The translations under genes and the position numbers were made by a program. A stretch of DNA of 64,000 nucleotides, taken from the NCBI GenBank assembly GCA_964017045.1, contig OZ024808.1, positions 1,637,666 to 1,701,665 of the forward strand, read 5' to 3'. The DNA comes from Omphiscola glabra (taxonomy: Eukaryota > Mollusca > Gastropoda > Lymnaeidae). Position 1 is the stretch's first letter; the number at the start of each line of letters is the position of its first letter. The notes beneath the pieces are model-generated. The model saw only the letters and a program-made list of their open reading frames with translations. It did no database searches and was not told where the DNA came from. Below are positions 39,101 to 47,455 of this stretch, one piece after another.

Positions 39101-42100
39101 GAAGTAGTTGGACAGAGGCGTTGAAGTAGCTGGACAGAGGCGTTGAAGTAGCTGGACAGAGGCGTTGAAGTAGCTGGACAGAGGCGTTGAAGTAGTTGGA
39201 CAGAGGCGTTGAAGTAGTTGGACAGAGGCGTTGAAGTAGTTGGACAGAGGCGTTGAAGTAGCTGGACAGAGGCGTTGAAGTAGCTGGACAGAGGCGTTGA
39301 AGTAGTTGGACAGAGGCGTTGAAGTAGTTGGACAGAGGCGTTGAAGTAGTTGGACAGAGGCGTTGAAGTAGTTGGACAGAGGCGTTGAAGTAGTTGGACA
39401 GAGGCGTTGAAGTAGTTGGACAGAGGCGTTGAAGTAGTTGGACAGAGGCGTTGAAGTAGCTGGACAGAGGCGTTGAAGTAGCTGGACAGAGGCGTTGAAG
39501 TAGCTGGACAGAGGCGTTGAAGTAGCTGGACAGAGGCGTTAAAGTAGCTGGACAGAGGCGTTGAAGTAGCTGGACAGAGGCGTTGAAGTAGCTGGACAGA
39601 GGCGTTGAAGTAGCTGGACAGAGGCGTTGAAGTAGCTGGACAGAGGCGTTGAAGTAGTTGGACAGAGGCGTTGAAGTAGTTGGACAGAGGCGTTGAAGTA
39701 GTTGGACAGAGGCGTTGAAGTAGTTGGACAGAGGCGTTGAAGTAGTTGGACAGAGGCGTTGAAGTAGTTGGACAGAGGCGTTGATGTAGTTGGACAGAGG
39801 CGTTGAAGTAGTTGGACAGAGGCGTTGAAGTAGTTGGACAGAGGCGTTGAAGTAGTTGGACAGAGGCGTTGAAGTAGTTGGACAGAGGCGTTGAAGTAGT
39901 TGGACAGAGGCGTTGAAGTAGTTGGACAGAGGCGTTGAAGTAGTTGGACAGAGGCGTTGAAGTAGTTGGACAGAGGCGTTGAAGTAGTTGGACAGAGGCG
40001 TTGAAGTAGTTGGACAGAGGCGTTGAAGTAGTTGGACAGAGGCGTTGAAGTAGTTGGACAGAGGCGTTGAAGTAGTTGGACAGAGGCGTTGAAGTAGTTG
40101 GACAGAGGCGTTGAAGTAGTTGGACAGAGGCGTTGAAGTAGTTGGACAGAGGCGTTGAAGTAGTTGGACAGAGGCGTTGAAGTAGTTGGACAGAGGCGTT
40201 GAAGTAGTTGGACAGAGGCGTTGAAGTAGTTGGACAGAGGCGTTGAAGTAGTTGGACAGAGGCGTTGAAGTAGTTGGACAGAGGCGTTGAAGTAGTTGGA
40301 CAGAGGCGTTGAAGTAGTTGGACAGAGGCGTTGAAGTAGTTGGACAGAGGCGTTGAAGTAGTTGGACAGAGGCGTTGAAGTAGTTGGACAGAGGCGTTGA
40401 AGTAGTTGGACAGAGGCGTTGAAGTAGTTGGACAGAGGCGTTGAAGTAGTTGGACAGAGGCGTTGAAGTAGTTGGACAGAGGCGTTGAAGTAGTTGGACA
40501 GAGGCGTTGAAGTAGTTGGACAGAGGCGTTGAAGTAGTTGGACAGAGGCGTTGAAGTAGTTGGACAGAGGCGTTGAAGTAGTTGGACAGAGGCGTTGAAG
40601 TAGTTGGACAGAGGCGTTGAAGTAGTTGGACAGAGGCGTTGAAGGAGGACGTTTGATTTTAGGATTCCCAAAATTCCTTGTTTTTAAGAATAGATCATCC
40701 CTTCTAAGATCATCCTTTCTGAGTTCATCCCTTCTGAGATCATCCCTTCTGAGAACATCCCTTCTGAGATCATCCCTTCTGAGATCATCCCTTCTGAGAA
40801 CATCCCTTCTGAGAACATCCCTTCTGAGATCATCCCTTCTGAGATCATCCCTTCTGAGATCATCCATTCTGAGATCATCCCTTCTGAGATCATCCCTTCT
40901 GAGATCATCCCTTCTGAGATCATCCTTTCTGAGATCATCCCTTCTGAGATCATCCCTTCTGAGAACATCCCTTCTGAGATCATCCCTTCTGAGATCATCC
41001 CTTCTGAGAACATCCCTTCTGAGAACATCCCTTCTGAGATCATCCCTTCTGAGATCATCCCTTCTGAGATCATCCATTCTGAGATCATCCCTTCTGAGAT
41101 CATCCCTTCTGAGATCATCCCTTCTGAGATCATCCTTTCTGAGATCATCCCTTCTGAGATCATCCCTTCTGAGAACATCCCTTCTGAGATCATCCCTTCT
41201 GAGATCATCCCTTCTGAGATCATCCCTTCTGAGATCATCCCTTCTGAGATCATCCCTTCTGAGATCATCCCTTCCTCATTCCCACATTCAAGTAGCAGTG
41301 GTGTAGCTAGGTCTGGTGTAGCTAGGTCTGGTGTAGCTAGGTCTGGTGTAGCTAGGTCTGGTGTAGCTAGGTCTATAGTAGCTAGGTCTGGTGCCGTCCG
41401 GGGTGGGGGCAAGCTTTTTTGCTGCCCTTTCCACATTAGAAACTTTGCAGTTGATGAAAATAATCCCCCCCCCCCCCCAATAAAGAAAATGTGAAGTCCG
41501 GGGATGACTGCTCCCTCCACACCCCCATTATTCCTACACCACTGGCAAGTAATAGGCCCCTTTACATTACTTAATGACTAGCCAATGGAGCCACCATATC
41601 ATTCATAGGTAAATAAATGTACTTTCAACCCTGAGTTAATCAACATCAAACAATGCACACTACATTCTCAAATAGAATTCATTACAAAGTGGGCACTTTA
41701 TGAAATGTTATAAATTGTCATTACATTATGGCTGCAATTCAATTACCTGAGCATAATCACCTGATCATTACAACAATAGCTGGATAATTACAACGCTAAT
41801 GGGTTTTTGAAAAAAAAAATAATGTAGATTATCTTATACATTCATTTACTGCGAGGTGTTTTAGATTAAATATATTGCTCTCTAGCTATGTTATGAGCCT
41901 GTAACATTGAAACACATTAAATTATTTATAAGAAACCAACACCATTATCTAGTCATAATATAAATTACCTTATAACACACCACCTTTACCTCATCTAGCT
42001 CACTCATATATATCTTATAACACACCACTTTTACCTTATCTAGCTCACTCGTATAACACCTCCGTCATTACCTAATCTAACTTACCTGTATAACACCTCC

Positions 42101-45100
42101 ACCTTTTCCTCCACCGCTAAACAGAAACTCTTGGGGCAGGTTCAACATCTTGGCCAACCAGTCCATCATGGAGACTTCTAGCTCAGTACATGCTGGGCTG
42201 GCTGGCTGGAATAACGATCAAAATGTCAGTTTGAACTTATGAAGATTTGATACACTTACATGAAATAATGAAGATTTGATACACTTACATGAAATAATGA
42301 AGATTTGATAGGCTTACTCTATCATTATTTACTATAACACTTATTTTTTCGGCTCAAAAGTTTCTTTTCAAATTGTAAATTTTGACAAACCATAAGTTTT
42401 TTTTATTTTAGTAACCAATTGTCAGTAATACTAACTAAACTAAGGTTGCCATTTACTTCTGCTTACTTAATATAAGCGTAAGTTCACACGATCAAGTTAG
42501 CTTCATGTTCGCGTCAAATTTTTGTTTGAACGCACTATTTTGTGCGTGCTTCCTTTTTATTTTGTGTGGATAAAAATGGGAATTTGATCAAATAATAATT
42601 TGAAAGTTGTGACAAGGCTTCATACAAAAATCGCATCAAATGCATGATCCAAAATTTGATCGTGTGAATTGAGCCTAAGGCCTAAATGTACAGTGTATAG
42701 TACTGGTATTCGGAGATTTTTATTTGTCTTGGGTTATACCCAGTACAGTGAAAGACCACAAAACACCCCCTAAAAATGTTAAATTTAACAAAAGATCTAA
42801 TACAACTGATATCCAGGCATAAGTATTAAATATAATTCATCCAAATTAGCATCACAACATTTTTTTTCAAAAGATCACCTCAAAGACAGAAGAGCTCTCG
42901 GTGTAACCACAAATAATTGCTGCTGTTTTTGTACCCCCATGGTACCAAAACGGTTTAAAATATGCTGGTTCTAAATATTACAATGTTAAGGTTTGAAATT
43001 TGAGGGGAAAAATGTCATTTAAATTCTAACATTACTTGCATAGGCTGGAAAGAAATGGTTGGGGCCCAGTGCATTGCTTAGACATACGCTGCTGTTAAGA
43101 GGGCCCTAAATAAGGTCTCGGTGATATGTGCTTAGTAACCTATTCTGTATTACAAGTCTTACTTAAGGTTTTATAAACCACAAGAAATTCTGAAGCTTGA
43201 ATTGAGATGTGGGGGTACCCAATATACACATCAAGTCTCAACATTAATCTGCGCCATTATGCACCATTTCGCAATAGTATGTACAATTCTGCACTATAGC
43301 CTGCAACTGCAACATTTTGCACTACTGAGCACCACTCTGCACCATTCAACACAACATTTTGCACTACTGAGCACCACTCTGCACCATTCAAAAATTTTTT
43401 TTTCTGTGCCACATCTTTGATTTAAAAAAAAATAAAATAAATTCTGAGTAGTTCGGTTCACAAGGCTTTCAGTCCACACAAATTTGACAAAGATTCTCAA
43501 ATGCCCCCCCCCCCCACATGTTTATTCCCCCCCCCCCCTCTTTTTTTTTTTTTACAATGTTGTAATTCCCGCATCGCCCAAACGAGGGTTGTCAGAAGGC
43601 AGTAAACATTTGACCTTACAAGACTTGTCCCTGAATGCCCCTGAAGGTCCCTGAATGTCCCTAAATGTACCTGACTACTGTAGGATGACGGTAGAAAATG
43701 AGACATAGTTCACATGATTTATTTTTAAAAGTAGGGCAAAGCGTGACATCTCAAAGTCTGTGACGTCAGACATGTTTTTATTGAAACTAATTATTTGATC
43801 AGACTCAAGAGCAACTCAGCTCAAAGGGGGGGGGGGGGGGGCAGGGGGTACAGATGTACCCGGGCGCCAGCTAGTTGGGGCGCCAAAATATGCTTTGGTA
43901 TTATTTTATTGATGAAAATAATGGGCTTGGGAGTTGAAAAAAGGAAAAGAGGGCGCTTTAAAAGGAATCTTGTCCCCAGGCGCCAAACACTCTAGCTACG
44001 CCTCTGCTCAGCACTGGTGAGAATGCCATGATGGTAAAAATCAGGATTGAGTCTCATGGTCACCTGACATAGAGTCAGCCGGGACACAATCATCTACTAA
44101 CCCAATCAGTCACACAGTACACACAATCATCCACTGACCCAAGTGAATCCGATGCACCCGATGCCGTCAGACAGCATGTCCCCCAGAATTGCAGGGTAGG
44201 AGCTGGCCGTGGGGAAGTAGGCATGGAAGTGTGGACTGTGCCAGTGGGTGACCTGGTTAGGGAGAAGGAAAACATTGTAGTCAGTGAAACCATTTAGGAA
44301 TTTAAAGATCAAGTGGATCTCTCGATTCCATGTTTTATTTTGGTTTTGCTTTTCAAAATTATTTTTTGTGCGAGAAATGTTTAAGAATTATATATATATA
44401 TATATACATTATATACCTGTACTCACCCCTAGCAATAGGCGATAATGAACCCTAGCAATAGGCGATAATGAACCCTAGCAATAGACTATAATGAACTCTA
44501 GCAATAAACGATAATGAACCCTAGCAATAGACTATAATGAACCCTAGCAATAGACTATAATGAACTCTAGCAATTGACTATAATGAACTCTAGCAATAGA
44601 CGATAATGAACCCTAGCAATAGACTATAATGAACCCTAGCAATAGACTATAATGAACTCTAGCAATAGACTATAATGAACTCTAGCAATAGACGATAATG
44701 AACCCTAGCAATAGACTATAATGAACCCTAGCAATAGACTATAATGAACTCTAGCAAAAGACGATAATGAACTCTGGCAATAGACTATAATTAACTCTAG
44801 CAATAGACGATAATGAACCCTAGCAATAGACTATAATGAACCCTAGCAATAGACTATAATGAACTCTAGCAAAAGACGATAATGAACTCTAGCAATAGAC
44901 GATAATGAACCCTAGCAATAGACGATACTCACCCCAAACAATAGAGGATATTCACACTTAACAAGAGACGATATTCACCTCTAACAATGGGCGATATTCA
45001 CCCCTAACAATGGGTGATAATTACCCCTAACAATGTGCGATATTCACCCCTAACAATGGGCGATAATTACCCCTAACAATGGGCGATGCTCACCCCTAAC

Positions 45101-45455
45101 AATGGGCGATATTTACCCCTAACAATGGGCGATATTCACCCTTAACAATGGGGGATATTTACCCCTAACAATGGGCGATATTCACCCTTAACAATGGGCG
45201 ATATTCACCCCTAACAATGGGCGATATTTACCCATTGTAATAGGTGATACTCACCCCTGGCATGATGACTCTGTCAATATCTTTTTTCACCTCCTCCCAG
45301 GACTCCCCATTCAGGGGCGCCTCGTCTGGAATCAGCTCCCTCAGATACCCAGGCAAGACTGAAGGGAGTGGGGTGCGTGTGCTGATGGTCTCCAGATAGT
45401 CAGCGACGTAGTCGACCATCTCCCGACCTCTGGCGCGGAATTCCTGAGCGTCCAT
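26911..45455 (-). CDS. DDC: Aromatic-L-amino-acid decarboxylase, complete 12-exon gene
   Basis: The spliced product is a 478-residue group II PLP-dependent decarboxylase, which converts L-DOPA or 5-HTP to dopamine or serotonin in the cytosol. Coding exons, 5' to 3': 45455-45255, 44252-44139, 42205-42086, 33622-33488, 32627-32484, 31278-31212, 30890-30796, 30635-30568, 30081-29988, 29007-28909, 28368-28267 and 27108-26911. All borders are GT-AG and the phases agree. Length matches the human enzyme (480). Visible residues include Tyr79, His192, Thr246, Asp271, Ala273, PLP-binding Lys303 (NPHKW) and Tyr332. Tyr332 argues for a decarboxylase rather than an aldehyde synthase, where it is Phe. Gly353, equivalent to human Gly354, argues against histidine decarboxylase, which has Ser. 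The start is the only in-frame ATG and gives the usual family N-terminus. Substrate preference is inferred. The 5' untranslated region and promoter were not identified. Confidence 0.95.
27178..27300 (-). mobile_element. Possible retroelement fragment in AADC intron 11
   Basis: On the minus strand it reads CTGCTGAAGAAGGTATC, then TCGTCGAAACGTCCGC. A TGAAGAAG...CGAAACGT arrangement is familiar from Penelope-like retroelements. No coding domain is visible, so the assignment is weak. Confidence 0.3.
27750..28024. other. Decayed transposon-like patch in AADC intron 11
   Basis: Contains TTTGAGAACCACTGATG near 27898, an orphan hAT right end, and a run of about 16 G near 27974. No partner left end identified. 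Confidence 0.35.
28124..28190. repeat. 17-bp tandem repeat, 4 copies
   Basis: Unit TCACTTATTGATTAGGA, in AADC intron 11. Confidence 0.9.
28267..28368 (-). CDS. DDC: AADC coding exon 11 (residues 380-413)
   Basis: Encodes [18 protein letters not shown] through GLVCFRLK. It is 102 bp, the same length as the matching plus-strand exon at 101-202, and differs from it at two residues. Confidence 0.95.
28499..28728. repeat. 17-18-bp minisatellite, about 13 copies (intron 10)
   Basis: Unit AAAAAGTTAATTGTAAC, alternating with a TTTTAAC form. Confidence 0.95.
28909..29007 (-). CDS. DDC: AADC coding exon 10 (residues 347-379)
   Basis: Encodes [16 protein letters not shown] through QEQIRK. The Gly in PLGRR takes the place of the Ser that favours histidine in histidine decarboxylase. 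The acceptor lies about 45 bp from a 36-bp minisatellite in intron 9. Confidence 0.95.
29052..29470. repeat. 36-bp minisatellite, about 12 copies (intron 9)
   Basis: Unit contains TGTGCGTCTAGGGGCCCACT, copies almost identical. It ends directly at a hAT-like terminus (29472). Open frames across it are artefacts of the 36-bp period. Confidence 0.96.
29472..29610. mobile_element. hAT-like terminus abutting the 36-bp array
   Basis: Starts CAGTGATTCCCAAAGTGG and continues with TCGACCCCCAGGGGTCTAC and GGGGGTCCATGAAATG, typical of another hAT MITE group. Its right end was not located, so the end coordinate is approximate. Confidence 0.55.
29835..29945. repeat. Degenerate GTGTGAGGTCTTGTATAGTG repeat, about 4 copies
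   Basis: Imperfect units of about 23-40 bp in AADC intron 9. Confidence 0.7.
29988..30081 (-). CDS. DDC: AADC coding exon 9 (residues 315-346, catalytic loop)
   Basis: Encodes [18 protein letters not shown] through MPDYR. The Tyr in NPVYL is residue 332, the flexible-loop catalytic tyrosine that separates decarboxylases from aldehyde synthases. One residue shorter here than the human protein. Confidence 0.95.
30568..30635 (-). CDS. DDC: AADC coding exon 8 (residues 293-314, PLP lysine)
   Basis: Encodes [19 protein letters not shown]. The Lys in NPHKW is residue 303, the same number as the Schiff-base lysine of the human enzyme. It ends with TG of a Trp codon completed by exon 9. Confidence 0.96.
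30796..30890 (-). CDS. DDC: AADC coding exon 7 (residues 261-292)
   Basis: Encodes [18 protein letters not shown]. Asp271 pairs with the PLP pyridine nitrogen and Ala273 packs beside it. It continues to [12 protein letters not shown] at a GTAAGA donor, phase 0. Confidence 0.96.
31212..31278 (-). CDS. DDC: AADC coding exon 6 (residues 239-260 plus 1 nt)
   Basis: Encodes [15 protein letters not shown] through GPI, including Thr246 of the PLP site. It ends one base into a Cys codon that exon 7 completes; the GTGAGT donor and the GT start of exon 7 agree. Confidence 0.94.
31318..31680. repeat. 22-bp minisatellite, about 16 copies (intron 5)
   Basis: Unit contains AGTGAGAAAGATTTAATGTA; the first copies have a diverged GACATATTTATTTTAAA form. 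Confidence 0.95.
31945..31992. repeat. Poly-G rich tract in intron 5
   Basis: A run of about 12 G near 31971-31982, preceded by GGGGGCGG. Confidence 0.85.
32166..32435. repeat. 38-bp minisatellite, about 7 copies (intron 5)
   Basis: Unit contains GACCCATCTAAGAGTGGGGT and TGGCATATTCTGAG. Ends about 50 bp from the exon 5 donor. Confidence 0.95.
32484..32627 (-). CDS. DDC: AADC coding exon 5 (residues 191-238)
   Basis: Begins AHSSVVRA, which carries His192, the residue stacking on the PLP ring. Ends GLIPFF at a GTAAGA donor. Phase 0. A 38-bp minisatellite starts about 50 bp beyond the donor. Confidence 0.95.
32680..32962. repeat. About 36-bp minisatellite, about 8 copies (intron 4)
   Basis: Unit contains TTTATACTAATTTATAGCTA, with variable spacing. 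Confidence 0.9.
33488..33622 (-). CDS. DDC: AADC coding exon 4 (residues 146-190)
   Basis: Encodes [16 protein letters not shown], which contacts the PLP phosphate and pyridine region, then the helix through LVAYCSEE. Human Ser147 is Thr here, a conservative change. Phase 0 at both ends. The intron before it (intron 3) is about 8.5 kb. Confidence 0.95.
33991..34892. mobile_element. hAT-like element nested in composite copy 2
   Basis: Starts CAGTGGTTCTTATCC and ends TTAAGAATCCCTG. Flanks CACTAGAA (33983-33990) and CCCTAGAG (34893-34900) match at 6 of 8. The same flanks occur around the equivalent region of copy 1. Confidence 0.7.
34062..34611. mobile_element. Innermost hAT-like element in composite copy 2
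   Basis: Starts CAGTGGCGTAGCTAG and ends CTAGCTACGCCACTG, a clean inverted repeat. The flanking duplication has decayed here but is exact in the sister copy (5327-5893). Confidence 0.8.
35384..40643. repeat. 22-bp satellite, about 239 copies (AADC intron 3)
   Basis: Unit contains GTTGAAGTAGYTGGACAGAG. Nearly all variation is one C/T position (Y), and the two forms occur in blocks: C-only at about 35500-35870 and 38030-38400 (17 units each), T-only at about 36190-36700 and 39650-40640. Other substitutions are rare. The minus strand has no stop in any frame of the unit, so a 1769-codon ORF spans it; this is an artefact. It is the largest array in the window and sits inside a working gene's intron. 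Confidence 0.98.
40695..41273. repeat. 15-bp satellite with 210-bp higher-order repeat (intron 3)
   Basis: Unit GATCATCCCTTCTGA, about 39 copies. Variant units recur at exactly 210 bp (14 units): GAACATCC at 40751, 40961 and 41171; CATCCATTCT at 40861 and 41071; CATCCTTTCT at 40921 and 41131. Starts about 50 bp after the 22-bp array ends. Confidence 0.97.
41296..41544. mobile_element. hAT-like MITE whose left end has become a minisatellite
   Basis: Starts CAGTGGTGTAGCTAGG and ends CCTACACCACTG. Flanks TCAAGTAG and GCAAGTAA share six of eight bases. Same terminal family as the 5327 and 34062 elements. A 15-bp repeat of GGTGTAGCTAGGTCT (41300-41393) is built from the left terminus itself. Confidence 0.75.
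41965..42095. repeat. Imperfect tandem repeat beside exon 3
   Basis: Three degenerate copies containing TTATAACACACCACYTTTAC and ATCTAGCTCACTC. They run into the exon 3 donor at 42085. Confidence 0.75.
42086..42205 (-). CDS. DDC: AADC coding exon 3 (residues 106-145)
   Basis: Encodes ASPACTELE, the MMDWLAKML helix and the glycine-rich GGGVIQ that leads into the PLP phosphate-binding region. The acceptor is TTCCAG and the donor GTAAGT; phase 0. Confidence 0.95.
42225..42305. repeat. 29-bp tandem repeat, 3 copies (intron 2)
   Basis: Unit contains GAAGATTTGATACACTTACA. Begins about 20 bp upstream of the exon 3 acceptor. Confidence 0.9.
42310..44130. other. Intron 2, mostly unique sequence
   Basis: AT-rich. 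Holds a 2-copy TTTTGCACTACTGAGCACCA repeat (43312-43390), several poly-C/poly-G runs (43503-43534, 43827-43842), and a hAT-like end ending TCTAGCTACGCCTCTGC near 43990-44008. No exon within it. Confidence 0.5.
44139..44252 (-). CDS. DDC: AADC coding exon 2 (residues 68-105)
   Basis: Encodes [16 protein letters not shown], a family signature that includes the active-site Tyr79 and Phe80 equivalents, and ends in IGFTW. The acceptor is CTAACCAG and the donor GTCAGT; phase 0 at both ends. Confidence 0.96.
44413..44935. repeat. 23-bp minisatellite A, about 23 copies (intron 1)
   Basis: Unit contains CCCTAGCAATAGACTATAAT, with CCCTAG/CTCTAG and GACGATA/GACTATA variants in a repeating order. An (AT)n tract precedes it at 44388. 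Confidence 0.96.
44936..45240. repeat. 23-bp minisatellite B, about 13 copies (intron 1)
   Basis: Unit contains CCCCTAACAATGGGCGATAT, the same period as and clearly related to array A, with intermediate units at 44920-44990. Ends about 15 bp from the exon 1 donor. Confidence 0.96.
45255..45455 (-). CDS. DDC: AADC coding exon 1 (residues 1-67)
   Basis: Encodes the N-terminal segment that begins [10 protein letters not shown] and contains the MVDYVADY helix and the PGYLRELIP motif typical of the family's intertwined dimer arm. It ends with IMPG at a GTGAGT donor, phase 0. The donor lies about 15 bp from a 23-bp minisatellite that fills much of intron 1. Confidence 0.95.
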
Positions 45456-45515
45456 TTGAGCAGTTGACTACAACTTTGGTAACAAACATAGTTCAGTTTT
45501 AATAGTTTATATTTT

Positions 45516-45695
45516 TAGTGCCCTCCTCATGTCTTGGTCAGTGTCCTACTCACGTCATGGTCAGTGTCCTACTCAGGTAATGGTCAGTGTCCTTCACATG
45601 TATTGGTCAGTGTCCTACTAAGGTAATGGTCAGTGTCCTAAACAGGTATTGATCAATGTCCATTATCAGGTATTGGTCAGTGTCCTACACAGGTA
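45516..45695. repeat. About 24-bp minisatellite just upstream of the AADC start codon
   Basis: About 7-8 copies containing TGGTCAGTGTCCTACTCAGG, within 60 bp of the ATG at 45455. It lies where a 5' UTR, a 5' intron or the promoter would be; none of these is resolved. Confidence 0.9.
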
Positions 45696-46047
45696 TCAAA
45701 AGTGTATTTCAATTGTGTGTTTGGGGGGAAGCCAGATGTTTCACCACTATGACGAATCCTCTCGGGGGTGTCGCTTCCTGCGCGGCACCTCCCCTTTGGG
45801 TGTAGGGGAGGATTCTCAAACAGGGATTCTCGAGGGACCCATCAGACCTTCGGCTGGGGCCACAGACCACCATTCCCTATGAATCATGTGTTTCAATGGG
45901 GAATATTTCTTTGCATTCAGTTAGAATGGACACCGGTAGAGTATTTTTTTTAAAAATAATCAAAACTTAACACATGGATGATAGATACAAGGTGTTGTGT
46001 TGTGTAAAACAAAAGATGAAAACGAAGATGTAAAGGCAGTTGAAAAA

Positions 46048-46506
46048 TAAAAACATTGGACAGTGGGACATTATGGGCAGTGTGACATTATGGGCAATGG
46101 GAGATTATGGGTAAGGGACCGTATGGGAAATAGGACAATATGGGAAAAGGGACAGTATGGGAAATGGGACAGTATGGATAATGGGACAGTATGGATAATG
46201 GGACAGTATATAATGGGACCTTATGGAAAATGGGTCATAATGGGTCCCATATCATCCCTAACCTTAGTTACCAACGACCCTAGTTACGCCCCTGATCACC
46301 AACTCTAGGTACGCCCATGATCACCAACTCTAGTTACGCCCCTGATCACCAACTCCAGGTACGCCCCTGATCACCAACCCCAGGTACGCCCATGATCACC
46401 AACCCTAGTTACGCCCCTGATCACCAACACTAGGTACGCCCATGATCACCAACCCTAGGTACGCCCATGATCACCAACCCTAGGTACGCCCATGATCACC
46501 AACCCT
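46048..46506. repeat. Paired arrays related to a hAT end (locus 1)
   Basis: First part (46048-46245): short GGGACATTATGGGCAATGG-type units. Second part (46262-46506): about 8 copies of a 30-31-bp unit with GATCACCAACCCTAGTTACG. The unit carries the terminus CTAGTTACGCC..., related to the CAGTGGCGTAGCTAGG transposon end. The same two parts recur at 52030-52260. Confidence 0.85.
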
Positions 46507-46615
46507 AGTTCTGAATGTTTCTTTGCATTCAATCAACATGTATTGGTAATGTACTTGCTCATGTTTCTTTGCATTCAATCAACATGTATTGGTAATGTAC
46601 TTGCTCATGTTTCTT
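46506..46615. repeat. About 46-bp tandem repeat, 2-3 copies
   Basis: Unit contains TGTTTCTTTGCATTCAATCA and GTATTGGTAATGTAC. Confidence 0.9.
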
Positions 46616-46831
46616 TGACATCTATTTCTATTGGTCAATTTAAAATAAAAAATTACAAATCTCGTTACATGTAACAAAAGTTACCGGAAATCAGTTTGAA
46701 TTTTATTTTTATTTTTTTTATATTTAATGGTGACATGACCTGGGAAGGGTCGAGTTGTGCCGCGAGTTCAACAAAAATGATTGCAGAGCTCTGCTCGACA
46801 GAACTTAACACTAGAAGAGACGACCTTGCTG

Positions 46832-47362
46832 AGTGTGGTGGGGTTATGTGTGGTGGGGTGATGTGTGGTGGGGCGGTGTGTGGTGGGGCTGTGTGTGGTG
46901 GGGCGGTGTGTGGTGGGGCGGTGTGTGGTGGGGCGATGTGTGGTGGGGCGATGTGTGGTGGGGCGGTGTGTGGTGGGGCGGTGTGTGGTGGGGCGGTGTG
47001 TGGTGGGGCGGTGTGTGGTGGGGCGGTGTGTGGTGGGGCGCTGTGTGGTGGGGCGGTGTGTGGTGGGGCGGTGTGTGGTGGGGCGATGTGTGGTGGGGCG
47101 ATGTGTGGTGGGGCGATGTGTGGTGGGGCGATGTATGGTGGGGCGATGTATGGTGGGGCGATGTGTGGTGGGGCGGTGTGTGGTGGGGCGATGTGTGTCG
47201 ATGTGTGGTGGGGCTATGTGTGGTGAGGCGATGTGTGGTGGGGCGATGTGTGGTGGGGCGATGTGTGATGGGGGCGATGTGTGGTGGGGCGGTGTGTGGT
47301 GGGGCGATGTGTGATGAGGCGATGTGTGGTGGGGCCATGTGTGGTGGGGCGGTGTGTGATGG
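46832..47362. repeat. 15-bp G-rich minisatellite, about 35 copies
   Basis: Unit GTGTGTGGTGGGGCG or its GATG variant; G is strongly biased to the plus strand. Gives open frames on both strands that are not genes. Confidence 0.97.
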
Positions 47363-47455
47363 AGGAAAAAAAAAGGGGGGGGGTGTCAAACACACTTGTC
47401 AGTAATTTCTATCAGTGTTAACCAAAATTTGATGCCCCCGGGCATTCTGTCAAAA

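Noticed and set aside
35362..40671. 1769-codon ORF on the minus strand
   Set aside because: It is the 22-bp satellite read through. 22 is not a multiple of three, so the frame rotates, and the unit simply has no stop on that strand. No start context or domain.
39539..41520. Long ORFs over the 15-bp satellite (512, 278 and 226 codons)
   Set aside because: The 15-bp period keeps frames open on both strands; the products are pure repeats.
45228..45254. Extension of AADC exon 1 past IMPG
   Set aside because: These bases are the intron start (GTGAGT donor); exon 2 continues the family sequence in phase 0.
26911..45455. Histidine decarboxylase or aromatic aldehyde synthase
   Set aside because: Gly rather than Ser at the HDC-determining position, and Tyr332 rather than Phe in the catalytic loop, favour AADC.
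46696..47405. CGGAV- and WWGGV-repeat ORFs on both strands
   Set aside because: Four overlapping frames are open through a 15-bp array, which marks an artefact rather than a glycine-rich protein gene.
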